Assembly (NCBI RefSeq): GCF_015277675.1
Contig: NZ_JADHEC010000004.1
Span: 96,554-160,553, forward strand
Direction of reading: 5' to 3'
DNA from: Flavobacterium soyangense
GTDB taxonomy: Bacteria; Bacteroidota; Bacteroidia; Flavobacteriales; Flavobacteriaceae
Length of the DNA: 64,000 bases
How positions within the stretch are numbered: the first letter of the stretch is position 1; each line of letters opens with the position of its first letter. Below are positions 1-8,301 of the stretch, piece after piece. A model generated the notes under the pieces. That model did no database searches, was not told where the DNA came from, and saw only the letters and a list, made by a program, of their open reading frames with translations. Both the position numbers and the translations under genes were made by a program.

Positions 1-181
1 TGAATAATTTATTAAAAATACCATTCCAAGAACAACGTTCTGCAGAAAATAGCTAAAAACCATAAAAAAAATTGGTTTAAGATAAAAAGTAATTATTTTT
101 TTTATTAATATTGGTCAATAATTTGAAAAAAAAATCTATTAATCATTAACCCTTATAAATAATTGAATTAATTTTCACCTA

Positions 182-460
182 ATGAAAAAGAGTAACCGCA
201 CAGAATTAAATTGGGAACAAACAGAAAAACTTGTTACGTTTGCCTTAGAGGAAAAAAACCCTTTTGAAATCATCAAAAAAGAATTTGGCTTAGCCGAAAA
301 AGAGGTTCTTGAGATCATGAAAAAAAAGATGCCCGCAGAAAAATTTGAAATGTGGAAAAAGAAAGCTTTAGCAAGTAAACCTAAACCTAAACCTGCTAAA
401 ATTGATGATTTTGATGAAGATTTAGACGGCAAATATTATATAAAAAACAAACTTGATTAA
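182..460 (+). CDS. TIGR03643 / DUF2805 family small protein
   Basis: A 92-residue basic protein of the TIGR03643 (DUF2805) family, whose biochemical role is not established. Residues 9-60 form a compact helical, helix-turn-helix-like unit with the pattern 'FGLAEKEVLEIMKKKM...FEMWKKK'. This is followed by a Lys/Pro linker (KPKPKPAK) and an acidic tail. A second family member lies at 40872-41150 inside the photoprotection island and shares the core pattern FGL-EQEV-LM-M--FKMW. Family members are often found near photolyase-type genes, but this copy is not. The ATG at 182 is the only sensible start, and a strong terminator follows the stop codon. Family assignment is confident; function is unknown. 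Confidence 0.85.
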   Translation: MKKSNRTELNWEQTEKLVTFALEEKNPFEIIKKEFGLAEKEVLEIMKKKMPAEKFEMWKKKALASKPKPKPAKIDDFDEDLDGKYYIKNKLD

Positions 461-465
461 AAATC

Positions 466-494
466 AAACTCCTGAATCACAGGAGTTTTTTTTA
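466..494 (+). terminator. Rho-independent terminator
   Basis: A perfect 9-bp stem (AAACTCCTG / CAGGAGTTT) with a 5-nt loop is followed by a run of T. It lies 6 nt after the stop of the TIGR03643 gene. Confidence 0.85.
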
Positions 495-584
495 TTAATC
501 CTTTTTTATGCCCATAAACACTTTTATGGGTTGTAACAATTTTATCCTTTCAAAGTCATATAGACAAACTAACAATCAAAATAA

Positions 585-2444
585 ATGAAAAAAATAATTT
601 TTGCATTTGCATTCGCTTCAGTTATATGGAGCTGTAAAACGACAAGTTCTACTGTTGCTACTTCTGTGAAAGAAGAAGTTCAGATTAACATTAATCTAAA
701 TGACATCAAAGACGACAAAGTTTTGGTTACTGTAAAAACTCCAAAAATTAAAACAGATGAAATTACTTATCATATTCCAAAGACCGTCCCAGGAACCTAT
801 TCAGAAGATAATTTTGGAAGATATATTGATAATTTAAAAGCCTTTGATAAAAAAGGAAATCTATTGACTGTAAAAAAAACAGACGAGAATTCGTGGACTA
901 TCACCAATGCAAAAAACTTGGATAAAATCACTTATTGGGTAAACGACACTTTCGATACAGAAAAAGGCAAAGGTTTTGGCAGTGAAGATATATTTTCCCC
1001 TTGTGGTTCAAATATCGATGCTGGCAAAAATGTAATGCTCAACACACATTGTTTTATTGGTTATTTTACGGATTTTATGTCAGTTCCGTATCAATTAACC
1101 GTTTTGCATCCAGCAGGGCTTTGGGGCGCAACGTCAATGATTGATAAGGATTCAACTGACACAAATGATCTGTTTGTAACCTCGCGTTATGCCGAATTGG
1201 TTGAAAATCCAATTATGTATTCAAAACCGAACTACACCACTTTTGCCGTTGATAATATGGAAATTCAAATTGCTGTGTATTCTCCCAACGGAAAAATAAC
1301 TGCCGAAAATATTACGCCTGAAATGAAAAAGGTAATGACAGCCCAAAAACATTTTTTAGGTTCGATAAATACTACCAAAAAATACAGCGTATTGTTGTAT
1401 CTGTCTACAATGAAAAATGATGCTCAGGGTTTTGGAGCACTGGAACACCCTACTGCAACCACTGTTGTTTTACCTGAAATAATGCCTGCAGAAGCATTGA
1501 CCAAAGAGTTAAAAGATATTGTTTCGCATGAGTTTTTTCATATTCTGACCCCTTTAACCGTTCATTCTAAGGAAATTCAAAATTTTGATTACAACGCTCC
1601 AAAAATGTCAGAGCATCTATGGATGTATGAAGGTGTAACGGAATATTTTGCCAATCTTTTTCAAATAAATCAAGGATTAATTGACGAGAGTGAATTTTAT
1701 ACCCGAATAGCAGAAAAAATCCATAGAGCCAATACAATGAATGACACAATGCCATTTACAACAATGAGTCGCAATGTGTTGATTTCACCATATAAAGAAC
1801 AGTATTTAAATGTTTATGAAAAAGGGACATTGATTGGAATGTGCATAGATATAATCATCCGAGAGAAAAGTAATGGAAAAAGAGGAATTCTTGATTTAAT
1901 GCAAAAATTATCAAATGAATACGGGGTTTCAAAAGCATTCAATGATGATGAACTTTTTGCGAAAATCACGGAATTGACTTATCCGGAAGTTGGTGATTTC
2001 CTGAAGACTTATGTTTCAGGACCAACACCTATTCCATACGCCACTTATTTGGCAAAAGTTGGATTAACAAACTTAACTTTAAAAAAACCAGCCAGTATAT
2101 TTTCGAAAGGAAGAACAAGATATATCTCCGTTGATAAACAAACTAAGGAAATTATTGTTGTTCCAAATATTGAATTAAACGAATTCTTTACAAACCTAAA
2201 TCTTAAAGGTGGCGATGTTTTGATGGCTGTCAATGAAAAACCATATTCACTTGATAATATCTATGAATTAATAGGTGACAGTTCAAAATGGAAAGAAAAC
2301 GACGCAATTTCCGTAAAAATAAAACGTGATGGAAAAGAACAAACCATAAAAGGAATAGTAAAACTTCCATATGAAGAAATAGAAAGCCTTGAAGCAACTG
2401 ACAAAACAAAATCAGCACTAAAAGAAACTTGGTTAAAAGGATAA
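585..2444 (+). CDS. M61 family metallopeptidase, lipoprotein, with PDZ domain
   Basis: A probable exported aminopeptidase-like zinc enzyme of the M61 (glycyl aminopeptidase) family. The N-terminus is a lipoprotein signal with a Cys at residue 17 (VIWSC). The gluzincin motif HEFFH lies at residues 315-319, and the downstream EGVTEY at about 349-354 supplies the Glu ligand. The C-terminal part, from about residue 495, has a PDZ-like region ('LKGGDVLMAVNEKPYSLDNIYELI'). The length of 619 residues is normal for the family. It is predicted to be anchored in the outer or inner membrane facing the periplasm or outside. It appears monocistronic: a terminator precedes it and another follows. Substrate cannot be inferred. 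Confidence 0.92.
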   Translation: MKKIIFAFAFASVIWSCKTTSSTVATSVKEEVQININLNDIKDDKVLVTVKTPKIKTDEITYHIPKTVPGTYSEDNFGRYIDNLKAFDKKGNLLTVKKTDENSWTITNAKNLDKITYWVNDTFDTEKGKGFGSEDIFSPCGSNIDAGKNVMLNTHCFIGYFTDFMSVPYQLTVLHPAGLWGATSMIDKDSTDTNDLFVTSRYAELVENPIMYSKPNYTTFAVDNMEIQIAVYSPNGKITAENITPEMKKVMTAQKHFLGSINTTKKYSVLLYLSTMKNDAQGFGALEHPTATTVVLPEIMPAEALTKELKDIVSHEFFHILTPLTVHSKEIQNFDYNAPKMSEHLWMYEGVTEYFANLFQINQGLIDESEFYTRIAEKIHRANTMNDTMPFTTMSRNVLISPYKEQYLNVYEKGTLIGMCIDIIIREKSNGKRGILDLMQKLSNEYGVSKAFNDDELFAKITELTYPEVGDFLKTYVSGPTPIPYATYLAKVGLTNLTLKKPASIFSKGRTRYISVDKQTKEIIVVPNIELNEFFTNLNLKGGDVLMAVNEKPYSLDNIYELIGDSSKWKENDAISVKIKRDGKEQTIKGIVKLPYEEIESLEATDKTKSALKETWLKG

Positions 2445-2463
2445 AGAAAATCATTAATACATA

Positions 2464-2500
2464 AAATCCCAATTTATTACAAATAGATTGGGATTTTTTA
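2464..2500 (+). terminator. Rho-independent terminator
   Basis: The inverted repeat AAATCCCAAT / ATTGGGATTT is followed by a T run, about 20 nt after the M61 peptidase stop. Confidence 0.8.
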
Positions 2501-2658
2501 TGAAATCACCATTAATAAGTCGTTTGCGCAAGCAAACACAAAAAAAGCAATACCATATATGACCGCTAAAAAATAACTTATACATATATGAAATTCCAAG
2601 AGCACAATAGTTACTATTTCCAACAATTTGCTTTATTTTGCAAAAAACAAAAAAAACA

Positions 2659-3369
2659 ATGAAAAAATTCATTCTTGCCTTCTTTACACTTCTAATTTTA
2701 GCTTCTTGTAATAAGGAAGTCTCAAAAACAAATCTACATCTTACCGGAAATATCAAAGGTTTAAAAAAAGGAACTTTATACATACAAAGAGTGGTTGATA
2801 CAAGTCTTGTTGCAATTGACACTATCAACATTGATGGAAATTCAAAATTTGAAACTGATGTAGACTTAAAATCATCCGAAATGCTGTATTTATTTTTAGA
2901 CAGAGGTGTCACGAATTCAAAGGACAATAATATTCTATTTTTTGCCGAACCCGGAAAAATGAATGTTGATACCAATCTGGATTCTTATCTTTCCAGTGCA
3001 AAAATAACTGGCTCAAAAAATCAAGAAAAATATGAAGAGTATCTAAAAATAAACACTCGTTTTAGAGATGAAAATCTTGATCTAATAGAAAAAAAATTCA
3101 ATGCTATCAAAAGCAATAACTCGAAAGCTTTAGATAGTATAAATGCAAAACAGGATAACAACACCAAACGTAAATATTTGTTTGCCACTAATTTTGCCAT
3201 CAATAATAGAGGATATGAAGTGGCTCCGTATATTGCCTTGACAGATATTTATGATATCAATATCAAATATTTAGATACCATTCAAAAATCAATGTCACCA
3301 AAAGTGGCACAATCACTTTATGGTAAAAAGTTGACCCAGTATGTGGCAAAAATTAAAGCCCAGAAATAA
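2659..3369 (+). CDS. DUF4369-type lipoprotein
   Basis: A lipoprotein of about 236 residues, starting at the ATG at 2659; an in-frame TTG 21 nt upstream is less likely. The signal peptide MKKFILAFFTLLILASC ends in a lipobox with Cys 17. The following segment ('LHLTGNIKGLKKGTLYIQR...DTINIDGNSKFE') is the beta-rich N-terminal module called DUF4369, common in Bacteroidetes and often fused to a thioredoxin-like domain. Here no thioredoxin domain or CxxC motif follows; the C-terminal half is helical and charged. It is therefore a DUF4369-only envelope lipoprotein of unknown function. Confidence 0.8.
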   Translation: MKKFILAFFTLLILASCNKEVSKTNLHLTGNIKGLKKGTLYIQRVVDTSLVAIDTINIDGNSKFETDVDLKSSEMLYLFLDRGVTNSKDNNILFFAEPGKMNVDTNLDSYLSSAKITGSKNQEKYEEYLKINTRFRDENLDLIEKKFNAIKSNNSKALDSINAKQDNNTKRKYLFATNFAINNRGYEVAPYIALTDIYDINIKYLDTIQKSMSPKVAQSLYGKKLTQYVAKIKAQK

Positions 3370-3392
3370 ACATAATTTAGCTCTATAAATTC

Positions 3393-3430
3393 AAAACCCG
3401 TCTTGTTTCAAACAACAAGACGGGTTTTAT
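3393..3430. terminator. Bidirectional terminator between convergent genes
   Basis: A long stem, AAAACCCGTCTTGTT / AACAAGACGGGTTTT, is flanked by A and T tracts. It lies between the convergent DUF4369 lipoprotein and DUF5362 genes and can act on both strands. Confidence 0.85.
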
Positions 3431-3445
3431 TATTAACAGGAATAT

Positions 3446-3928
3446 TTATCTAAGACCAACCGTAATAGCGGCAATAATCACACCTGCAAAAATTAAGGCA
3501 TAGAAACATAACATAATTACTGCCAAAACTCCAATAAACTTATAATGAGATTTCAAATACCCGAATGATTTAGCTAGTTTTTCCGAATCATTATTGCGAA
3601 AAGCAAACCTTAAATTAGAAGCAAACCTATTCAAATAATATATTGGAAAGAAATAAAGTGTGGCAATTATCAAATATAAAGCTGTTATAAATGAACCTCC
3701 CATAGACATCATATTGCCCATTTCCCTACTCATATTACTCATAAATGAAAACAGTGTTCCTGCAAAAATTGCAGCCAAAACAATGAAGCTAATTCCTATG
3801 TAACCTAGAATGGATAAAAAATAAGCCCATTTTGCTGCTTCTTTCAGAAATCCTTTTGCAGATTCATTTAACTTCAATTCAAAATCATCAATCGTAGATT
3901 CTTCTGATGGTACAAGCATTTCTTTCAT
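3446..3928 (-). CDS. DUF5362 family membrane protein
   Basis: A small integral membrane protein of about 160 residues, from the ATG at 3928; the TTG at 3955 would add nine residues. It has three or four hydrophobic segments: 'AAKWAYFLSILGYIGISFIVLAAI', 'ITALYLIIATLYFFPIYYL' and 'FIGVLAVIMLCFYALIFAGVIIAAI'. Between them lies an amphipathic stretch with RFASNLRFAFRNND. This architecture matches the Bacteroidetes family DUF5362. No catalytic motif is visible. It is monocistronic and convergent with the preceding lipoprotein. Function unknown. Confidence 0.75.
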   Translation of the reverse strand: MKEMLVPSEESTIDDFELKLNESAKGFLKEAAKWAYFLSILGYIGISFIVLAAIFAGTLFSFMSNMSREMGNMMSMGGSFITALYLIIATLYFFPIYYLNRFASNLRFAFRNNDSEKLAKSFGYLKSHYKFIGVLAVIMLCFYALIFAGVIIAAITVGLR

Positions 3929-4050
3929 ATCAATTTTATTTGAGTTAGATTTCAAATTTAATGAAAATACAAAAACAATATAGATTTAAAATTAAAAAAC
4001 CCTAATTACTTGCAAAATAAGTAGTTAGGATTTAATTTTAAACTTAAATG

Positions 4051-4133
4051 TGACCACGGCGGGATTTGAACCCGCACGCCCTTGCGAGCACCAGCCCCTC
4101 AAGCTGGCAAGTCTACCGTTTCTCCACGTGGCC
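4051..4133 (-). tRNA. tRNA-Leu (GAG)
   Basis: An 83-nt cloverleaf on the minus strand with acceptor arms GGCCACG / CGTGGTC, discriminator A and no encoded CCA. The anticodon stem CCAGC / GCTGG encloses the loop TTGAGGG, so the anticodon is GAG. It has the long variable arm expected of a class II tRNA-Leu. Confidence 0.95.
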
Positions 4134-4138
4134 TAAAA

Positions 4139-4178
4139 AAATATAGAGACGTCTGCCTCAGCGAACGTCTCTATATTT
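4139..4178. terminator. Hairpin terminator between tRNA-Lys and tRNA-Leu
   Basis: An inverted repeat AATATAGAGACGT / ACGTCTCTATATT with a loop of about 12 nt, flanked by A and T tracts on both sides. It sits between the tRNA-Lys genes and the tRNA-Leu gene, all on the minus strand. It could end the tRNA-Lys transcript before tRNA-Leu or serve as a processing hairpin. Confidence 0.7.
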
Positions 4179-4182
4179 TTTG

Positions 4183-4255
4183 TGACTCGACTGGGGCTCG
4201 AACCCAGGACCCCAACATTAAGAGTGATGTGCTCTACCAACTGAGCTATCAAGTC
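4183..4255 (-). tRNA. tRNA-Lys (CTT)
   Basis: A 73-nt tRNA on the minus strand whose anticodon loop CTCTTAA gives anticodon CTT. It is nearly identical to the two TTT copies upstream. It differs at acceptor position 5, the first anticodon base, position 41 and one 3' acceptor base. The position-41 change leaves a T-T mismatch in the middle of the anticodon stem (CATCA / TGTTG). The acceptor arms GACTTGA / TCGAGTC still pair, and the discriminator is A with no CCA. Confidence 0.9.
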
Positions 4256-4297
4256 TTTAGACTATCAAGATTCTTTTAATGTATGCGTATTATATTG

Positions 4298-4370
4298 TGA
4301 CCCGACTGGGGCTCGAACCCAGGACCCCATCATTAAAAGTGATGTGCTCTACCAACTGAGCTATCGAGTC
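4298..4370 (-). tRNA. tRNA-Lys (TTT), copy 2
   Basis: A 73-nt tRNA on the minus strand with anticodon stem CATCA / TGATG and loop CTTTTAA (anticodon TTT). Acceptor arms are GACTCGA / TCGGGTC. It is identical in sequence to the copy at 4408-4480, so this is a recent tandem duplication. Confidence 0.95.
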
Positions 4371-4407
4371 AATGATTCAAAAAACGTATGCTATAATCAC
4401 AAATTTG

Positions 4408-4480
4408 TGACCCGACTGGGGCTCGAACCCAGGACCCCATCATTAAAAGTGATGTGCTCTACCAACTGAGCTATCGAGTC
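4408..4480 (-). tRNA. tRNA-Lys (TTT), copy 1
   Basis: A 73-nt tRNA on the minus strand, anticodon TTT, first gene of the cluster relative to its promoter. The spacers between the three Lys genes are about 40 nt, short enough for one transcript. Confidence 0.95.
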
Positions 4481-4503
4481 ATTTCGTTTCTTGAATGCGG
4501 GTG

Positions 4504-4534
4504 CAAATATAAGGTCTTATTTTTAATTTTTCAA
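4504..4534 (-). promoter_or_regulatory. Promoter of the tRNA-Lys cluster
   Basis: On the minus strand, TATATTTG (4504-4511) matches the Bacteroidetes -7 box TAnnTTTG. A TTG (4532-4534) lies 20 bp upstream as the -33 element. The box starts about 24 nt before the first tRNA-Lys. Confidence 0.75.
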
Positions 4535-4606
4535 AGCTATTTTATTATAAATTTGTCTTTTTTAAACAAAACTACTTAACGCCTTAGTATATAAGGTTTT
4601 ATTCAA

Positions 4607-5125
4607 ATGAGAAAAATTATTTTATTAGGTTATATGGGTTGTGGAAAGTCTACAATTGCCAATAGATTGTCAAATAGTACTAATATTCCTTACATAGATT
4701 TGGATAAAATGATCGAAGAGCGAGTAAACTTATCCATAAAAGAAATTTTTGAACAGCGAGGTGAAATTTATTTCAGAAAACTGGAGCGAGACGTTTTTAT
4801 TGAATTATTGAATGCTCCCGAAAATTTAATTATTGGTTTGGGAGGTGGAACTCCTTGCTATGCCAATAATCATGAATTATTAAAAGGTGAAAACATTTTA
4901 TCTATTTATTTAAAAGCTTCGGTTGAAACTTTATTTGAAAGATTGATTTCCAATAAAAGCAAACGACCGATAATAGCAGATAAAAACGATGAGGAAATGA
5001 AGGAATTTATAGCCATACACCTTTTTGAAAGAAGTTTTTATTACAACCAAGCACAATATAAAGTGAATATAGATGGCAGAACGAAGGACGAAACTACCCA
5101 GGATATTCTAGCTATTTTAGCTTAA
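4607..5125 (+). CDS. aroK: Shikimate kinase
   Basis: Phosphorylates shikimate at the 3-position with ATP in the chorismate (aromatic amino acid) pathway; cytosolic. The 172-residue length is typical. The Walker A loop GYMGCGKST spans residues 8-16, the shikimate-binding Asp pair DLD lies at 31-33, an Arg lies in RGEIYFRKLE (51-60), and the GGG substrate loop is at 79-81. A lid Arg lies in the SKRPII segment. It is preceded by a TAAATTTG box at 4548-4555. Its 3' end overlaps the convergent PRTase gene by 9 bp. Confidence 0.96.
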   Translation: MRKIILLGYMGCGKSTIANRLSNSTNIPYIDLDKMIEERVNLSIKEIFEQRGEIYFRKLERDVFIELLNAPENLIIGLGGGTPCYANNHELLKGENILSIYLKASVETLFERLISNKSKRPIIADKNDEEMKEFIAIHLFERSFYYNQAQYKVNIDGRTKDETTQDILAILA

Positions 5126-5617
5126 ATAAGCATAATTATCGCCATTTTCATCAAAAACAACCTGAACATGTTCTAATGAAGAGGTAGAAAGTGAAATTCC
5201 TTTAAAATCAGCTTTTACTGGGTATTTTTTGTGATTTCTATCCACAAGGACAGCCGTCTTGAATTTCTTTAAAGGCACGTCAAGAAAATGTCTGACGGCA
5301 TATATTAGGGTGGTTCCGGAATTCAGCACATCATCCACAAGAATCAAACCTTTATTGGTGTATTCTTCTTTTGTTAACGAAGTGTTTATTGGTAATTCAG
5401 GATTTTGTTTATTGATTCGAACCTCACAAAGTGAAACTTTCAGAGTTGAAATTTTATTTAATGCATCCGCAATTTTTTTTGCAAACGTAAATCCATTCGA
5501 AGCAATTCCTGCGATAACAATTTCTTCTTCATCTACGAATGTTTCATAGATCTGGTAAGCAATTCTTTTTATGGTATGCTCAATTTCCTGATTCGATAAG
5601 ATGATATTCTTACTCAT
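5117..5617 (-). CDS. PyrR-like phosphoribosyltransferase
   Basis: A type I phosphoribosyltransferase of 166 residues. The PRPP-binding signature LILVDDVLNSGTT spans residues 91-103, and the N-terminal part ('IVIAGIASNGFTFAKKIADAL') resembles the PyrR/uracil PRTase group. It may act as a pyrimidine-type PRTase. RNA-binding attenuation activity as in Bacillus PyrR cannot be assumed: no pyr operon lies nearby. It converges on aroK with a 9-bp overlap. Family confident; substrate inferred. Confidence 0.88.
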   Translation of the reverse strand: MSKNIILSNQEIEHTIKRIAYQIYETFVDEEEIVIAGIASNGFTFAKKIADALNKISTLKVSLCEVRINKQNPELPINTSLTKEEYTNKGLILVDDVLNSGTTLIYAVRHFLDVPLKKFKTAVLVDRNHKKYPVKADFKGISLSTSSLEHVQVVFDENGDNYAYLS

Positions 5618-5715
5618 TGCAATATTTTTTTCAAAGATAAAAAGAGTTCTTTCTATTTTATTAGTTTAACCGAATTAAATGTGGTTTATGTTTTTTTTAA
5701 ATGAAATTGAATGCT

Positions 5716-6108
5716 TCATTCTGTTTCTTCAGCGTCAGTTTTAATTTCATTGCCAAACTCATCAATATCGCGTCTGTCTTTTTTGGTAGGTCTTCCTGTC
5801 CCGTTTTTCCGATAATGTTCTTTCGATAATTTCAGTAATTCTAAATGCTCATACACTTCAGCCGGCGTTTCATTTTTTCTATAAATATCAACTAGTTTAG
5901 CACCCACGCGATTATCCGGAATGTCCAGCACAGTAATTATTTGTGTGATTTGGTCTTTTCTAAAAGTGATCTTATCGGTAGGAAAAACCTCTTTCGAGGG
6001 TTTAGCAACCAGGCCATTTACAGTGACATGATTTTTTTTACAGGCCTCTGTAACCATATTACGGGTCTTATAATATCGCACACACCATAAATATTTGTCT
6101 ATTCTCAT
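5716..6108 (-). CDS. S4-domain RNA-binding protein, Hsp15-like
   Basis: A protein of about 130 residues starting at the ATG at 6108 (MRIDKYLW); the open frame runs 15 codons further upstream without a better start. Residues 1-60 form the S4 RNA-binding fold ('RIDKYLWCVRYYKTRNMVTEACKKNHVTVNG'), followed by a beta segment and a highly basic tail (GRPTKKDRR). This is the Hsp15/HslR-like layout. In E. coli Hsp15 rescues stalled 50S subunits carrying peptidyl-tRNA; a ribosome-associated role is likely here. It ends in an acidic tail with several Glu. Confidence 0.88.
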   Translation of the reverse strand: MRIDKYLWCVRYYKTRNMVTEACKKNHVTVNGLVAKPSKEVFPTDKITFRKDQITQIITVLDIPDNRVGAKLVDIYRKNETPAEVYEHLELLKLSKEHYRKNGTGRPTKKDRRDIDEFGNEIKTDAEETE

Positions 6109-6186
6109 AAATTTTCCAAAATCGAAGTTAAATTGTTTACAAAAATAAATCAAAATTGTATCTTGCGCACTTAAAAATTAGCAATA

Positions 6187-7263
6187 ATGAACAAATTTAA
6201 GTTTTATTTTATTCTATTAATTACAACGGTTTCTTTATTTTCTTGTTCTAAGAATGATCCTAATACACCCGTCGAGCCACCGAGAGATTATGCTACACAA
6301 TATGCCGTTGATATTGTTGACATTGAGGAATACTTAAACAAAAATTATATAACCGTTGTAAATCATCCTGGTTTTGTAGATGATCAGAATGTAACGATAA
6401 CAAAAATTGACGCTGCACAACCATCCATTATGTCCTATTTGAATTCCGCCACTTATCCTAAACTTTTGACTAAGGATATAAGCCAAAATAACATAATTTA
6501 TAAATTATATTATTTAGTTTTAAGACCCGGAGTAGGGCATTCTCCTTGTAATGCTGATGGTGTAATGACATCTTATAGAGGGGATTATTTAGAACGTACG
6601 GGGTCTACAGGGTCTACTGTTACAACACTTACCGCTACTAAATTTGAAGAAGTAATTTACCCTCAGGCCATGATAAGTTTGTTTACCACAATATCAGGAT
6701 GGAGTGAAACTTTTCCAATCTTTAAAACAGGAACATATACAGCAAATGCCGACGGAACTATAACACGCAACGATTTTGGTGCTGGTGTGATGTTTCTTCC
6801 TTCTGGATTAGCCTATTATAATTCCGGATCGGGTTCAATTCCTGCTTATTCGCCTTTAGTATTTAGTTTTAAATTATATGAATTACAAAGATTAGATCAG
6901 GATAATGATGGAATTCCATCATATCAAGAAGATCTTAATGGAGATGGTTATGTTCGAACTTTGGCTACTGGTGTTGTAAATCCTGATGACACTGATGGAG
7001 ATGGAATCCCTAATTTTTTAGACGTTGACGATGATGGAGACAATTATACCACAAAATTGGAAATTACAAAACCAGCAGGAACTAATTCTGGTTTAAGTGC
7101 TTATTTTCCTTATGATCCAATTGTAGATAACCCTCTGACAACGGCTATTGAAACCGAAACAAAAGGTATTCCTGAATATTCAGCAGCAGGAACTCCGGAT
7201 TATACAACTCCTACAAGATTAAGAATACATCTTGACAAAGCGCATCACACTGCAAAACCATAA
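6187..7263 (+). CDS. FKBP-type peptidyl-prolyl isomerase lipoprotein with Ca-binding repeats
   Basis: A 358-residue lipoprotein with Cys 20 after MNKFKFYFILLITTVSLFS. The middle section has the FKBP-like pattern 'PQAMISLFTTISGWSETFPIF...VMFLPSGLAYYN...IPAYSPLVFSFKLYEL'. From about residue 237 come Asp-rich calcium-binding repeats of thrombospondin type 3 form ('DQDNDGIPSYQEDLNGDG', then 'DDTDGDGIPNFLDVDDDGD'). This combination is seen in Flavobacterium envelope isomerases. It probably helps fold exported proteins at the outer membrane. A terminator follows the stop. Assignment of the FKBP fold is by pattern, so moderately sure. Confidence 0.8.
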   Translation: MNKFKFYFILLITTVSLFSCSKNDPNTPVEPPRDYATQYAVDIVDIEEYLNKNYITVVNHPGFVDDQNVTITKIDAAQPSIMSYLNSATYPKLLTKDISQNNIIYKLYYLVLRPGVGHSPCNADGVMTSYRGDYLERTGSTGSTVTTLTATKFEEVIYPQAMISLFTTISGWSETFPIFKTGTYTANADGTITRNDFGAGVMFLPSGLAYYNSGSGSIPAYSPLVFSFKLYELQRLDQDNDGIPSYQEDLNGDGYVRTLATGVVNPDDTDGDGIPNFLDVDDDGDNYTTKLEITKPAGTNSGLSAYFPYDPIVDNPLTTAIETETKGIPEYSAAGTPDYTTPTRLRIHLDKAHHTAKP

Positions 7264-7287
7264 TTTTTTGGTGAAGTTGAATCAAAT

Positions 7288-7325
7288 AAAAAACCTCGAG
7301 AGACTAAACTTTCGAGGTTTTTTTA
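7288..7325. terminator. Bidirectional terminator
   Basis: The stem AAACCTCGA / TCGAGGTTT is flanked by A and T runs. It lies between the convergent FKBP lipoprotein and transketolase genes. Confidence 0.8.
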
Positions 7326-7347
7326 TGGTGAAAAATAAGCAAAAATC

Positions 7348-8301
7348 TTATTTTCTCTTAATCACTTTTTCTACAGCAGCTACAATCGCCTGATTGTTTA
7401 ACTTGTATTTCTCCATTAATTGTTCTGGAGTTCCGCTTTCGCCAAAACTGTCCTGAACAGCAACAAACTCTTGCGGAGATGGATTGTTCAAAGCTAATAC
7501 TCTGGCAATGCTTTCGCCAAGACCACCAAGAATATTATGTTCTTCGGCAGTAACCACACATTTGGTTTTTGCCAATGATTTCAAAATCGCTTCTTCGTCT
7601 AATGGTTTGATGGTATGAATATTGATTACTTCGGCAGAAATTCCTTTTGCTTCCAAAGCTTCGGCTGCAACAAGCGCTTCCCAAACTAAATGTCCTGTAG
7701 CAATAATCGTTACATCTGTTCCTTCGTTTAATAGAATGGCTTTTCCAATAATAAATGGTTCGTCAGCAGGCATAAAATTTGGCACCACCGGACGACCAAA
7801 ACGCAAATAAGCAGGGCCGTGATGATCTGCTAGAGCTATTGTTGCAGCTTTTGTCTGATTGTGATCACAAGTATTGATTACAGTCATACCCGGCAACATT
7901 TTCATTAGTCCAATGTCTTCTAATATTTGGTGAGTTGCACCATCTTCACCCAAGGTTAATCCCGCATGAGAGGCACAAATTTTTACGTTTTTATCAGAAT
8001 ATGCCACTGATTGACGAATTTGGTCGTAAACTCTTCCTGTAGAAAAGTTAGCAAAAGTTCCCGTGAATGGAATTTTTCCGCCAATGGTTAATCCCGCTGC
8101 AATCCCAATCATATTGGCTTCGGCAATCCCAATTTGGAAAAAACGCTCCGGATGATTTTTCTTGAAATCGTCAAATTTTAACGAACCAATTAAATCAGCA
8201 CAAAGTGCCACCACTTTTTCATTTTTTTGACCTAATTCAGTCATTCCCACTCCAAAACCGGAACGAGTATCTTTACTTCCTGTATTTATATATTTTTTCA
8301 T
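7348..8301 (-). CDS. Transketolase, C-terminal subunit
   Basis: This 317-residue protein carries the pyrimidine-binding and C-terminal domains of transketolase. Visible landmarks are 'GIAEANMIGIAAGL' near residue 55 (with the catalytic Glu), 'ICASHAGLTLGEDGATHQ' near 108, and the C-terminal fold from 'GKAILLNEGTDVTIIATGH'. It pairs with the N-terminal subunit encoded upstream to exchange two-carbon units between sugar phosphates in the pentose phosphate pathway. Split transketolases are common in Bacteroidetes and archaea. It is the second gene of the operon, after a repeat-rich gap of 87 bp. Confidence 0.95.
   Translation of the reverse strand: MKKYINTGSKDTRSGFGVGMTELGQKNEKVVALCADLIGSLKFDDFKKNHPERFFQIGIAEANMIGIAAGLTIGGKIPFTGTFANFSTGRVYDQIRQSVAYSDKNVKICASHAGLTLGEDGATHQILEDIGLMKMLPGMTVINTCDHNQTKAATIALADHHGPAYLRFGRPVVPNFMPADEPFIIGKAILLNEGTDVTIIATGHLVWEALVAAEALEAKGISAEVINIHTIKPLDEEAILKSLAKTKCVVTAEEHNILGGLGESIARVLALNNPSPQEFVAVQDSFGESGTPEQLMEKYKLNNQAIVAAVEKVIKRK

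Noticed and set aside
4082..4279. Open frame across tRNA-Leu and tRNA-Lys on the plus strand
   Set aside because: It is the antisense of tRNA genes and has no protein-like pattern.
4051..4480. tRNA cluster as an integration site for a mobile island
   Set aside because: No integrase gene or direct repeat of a tRNA 3' end is seen in the flanks.
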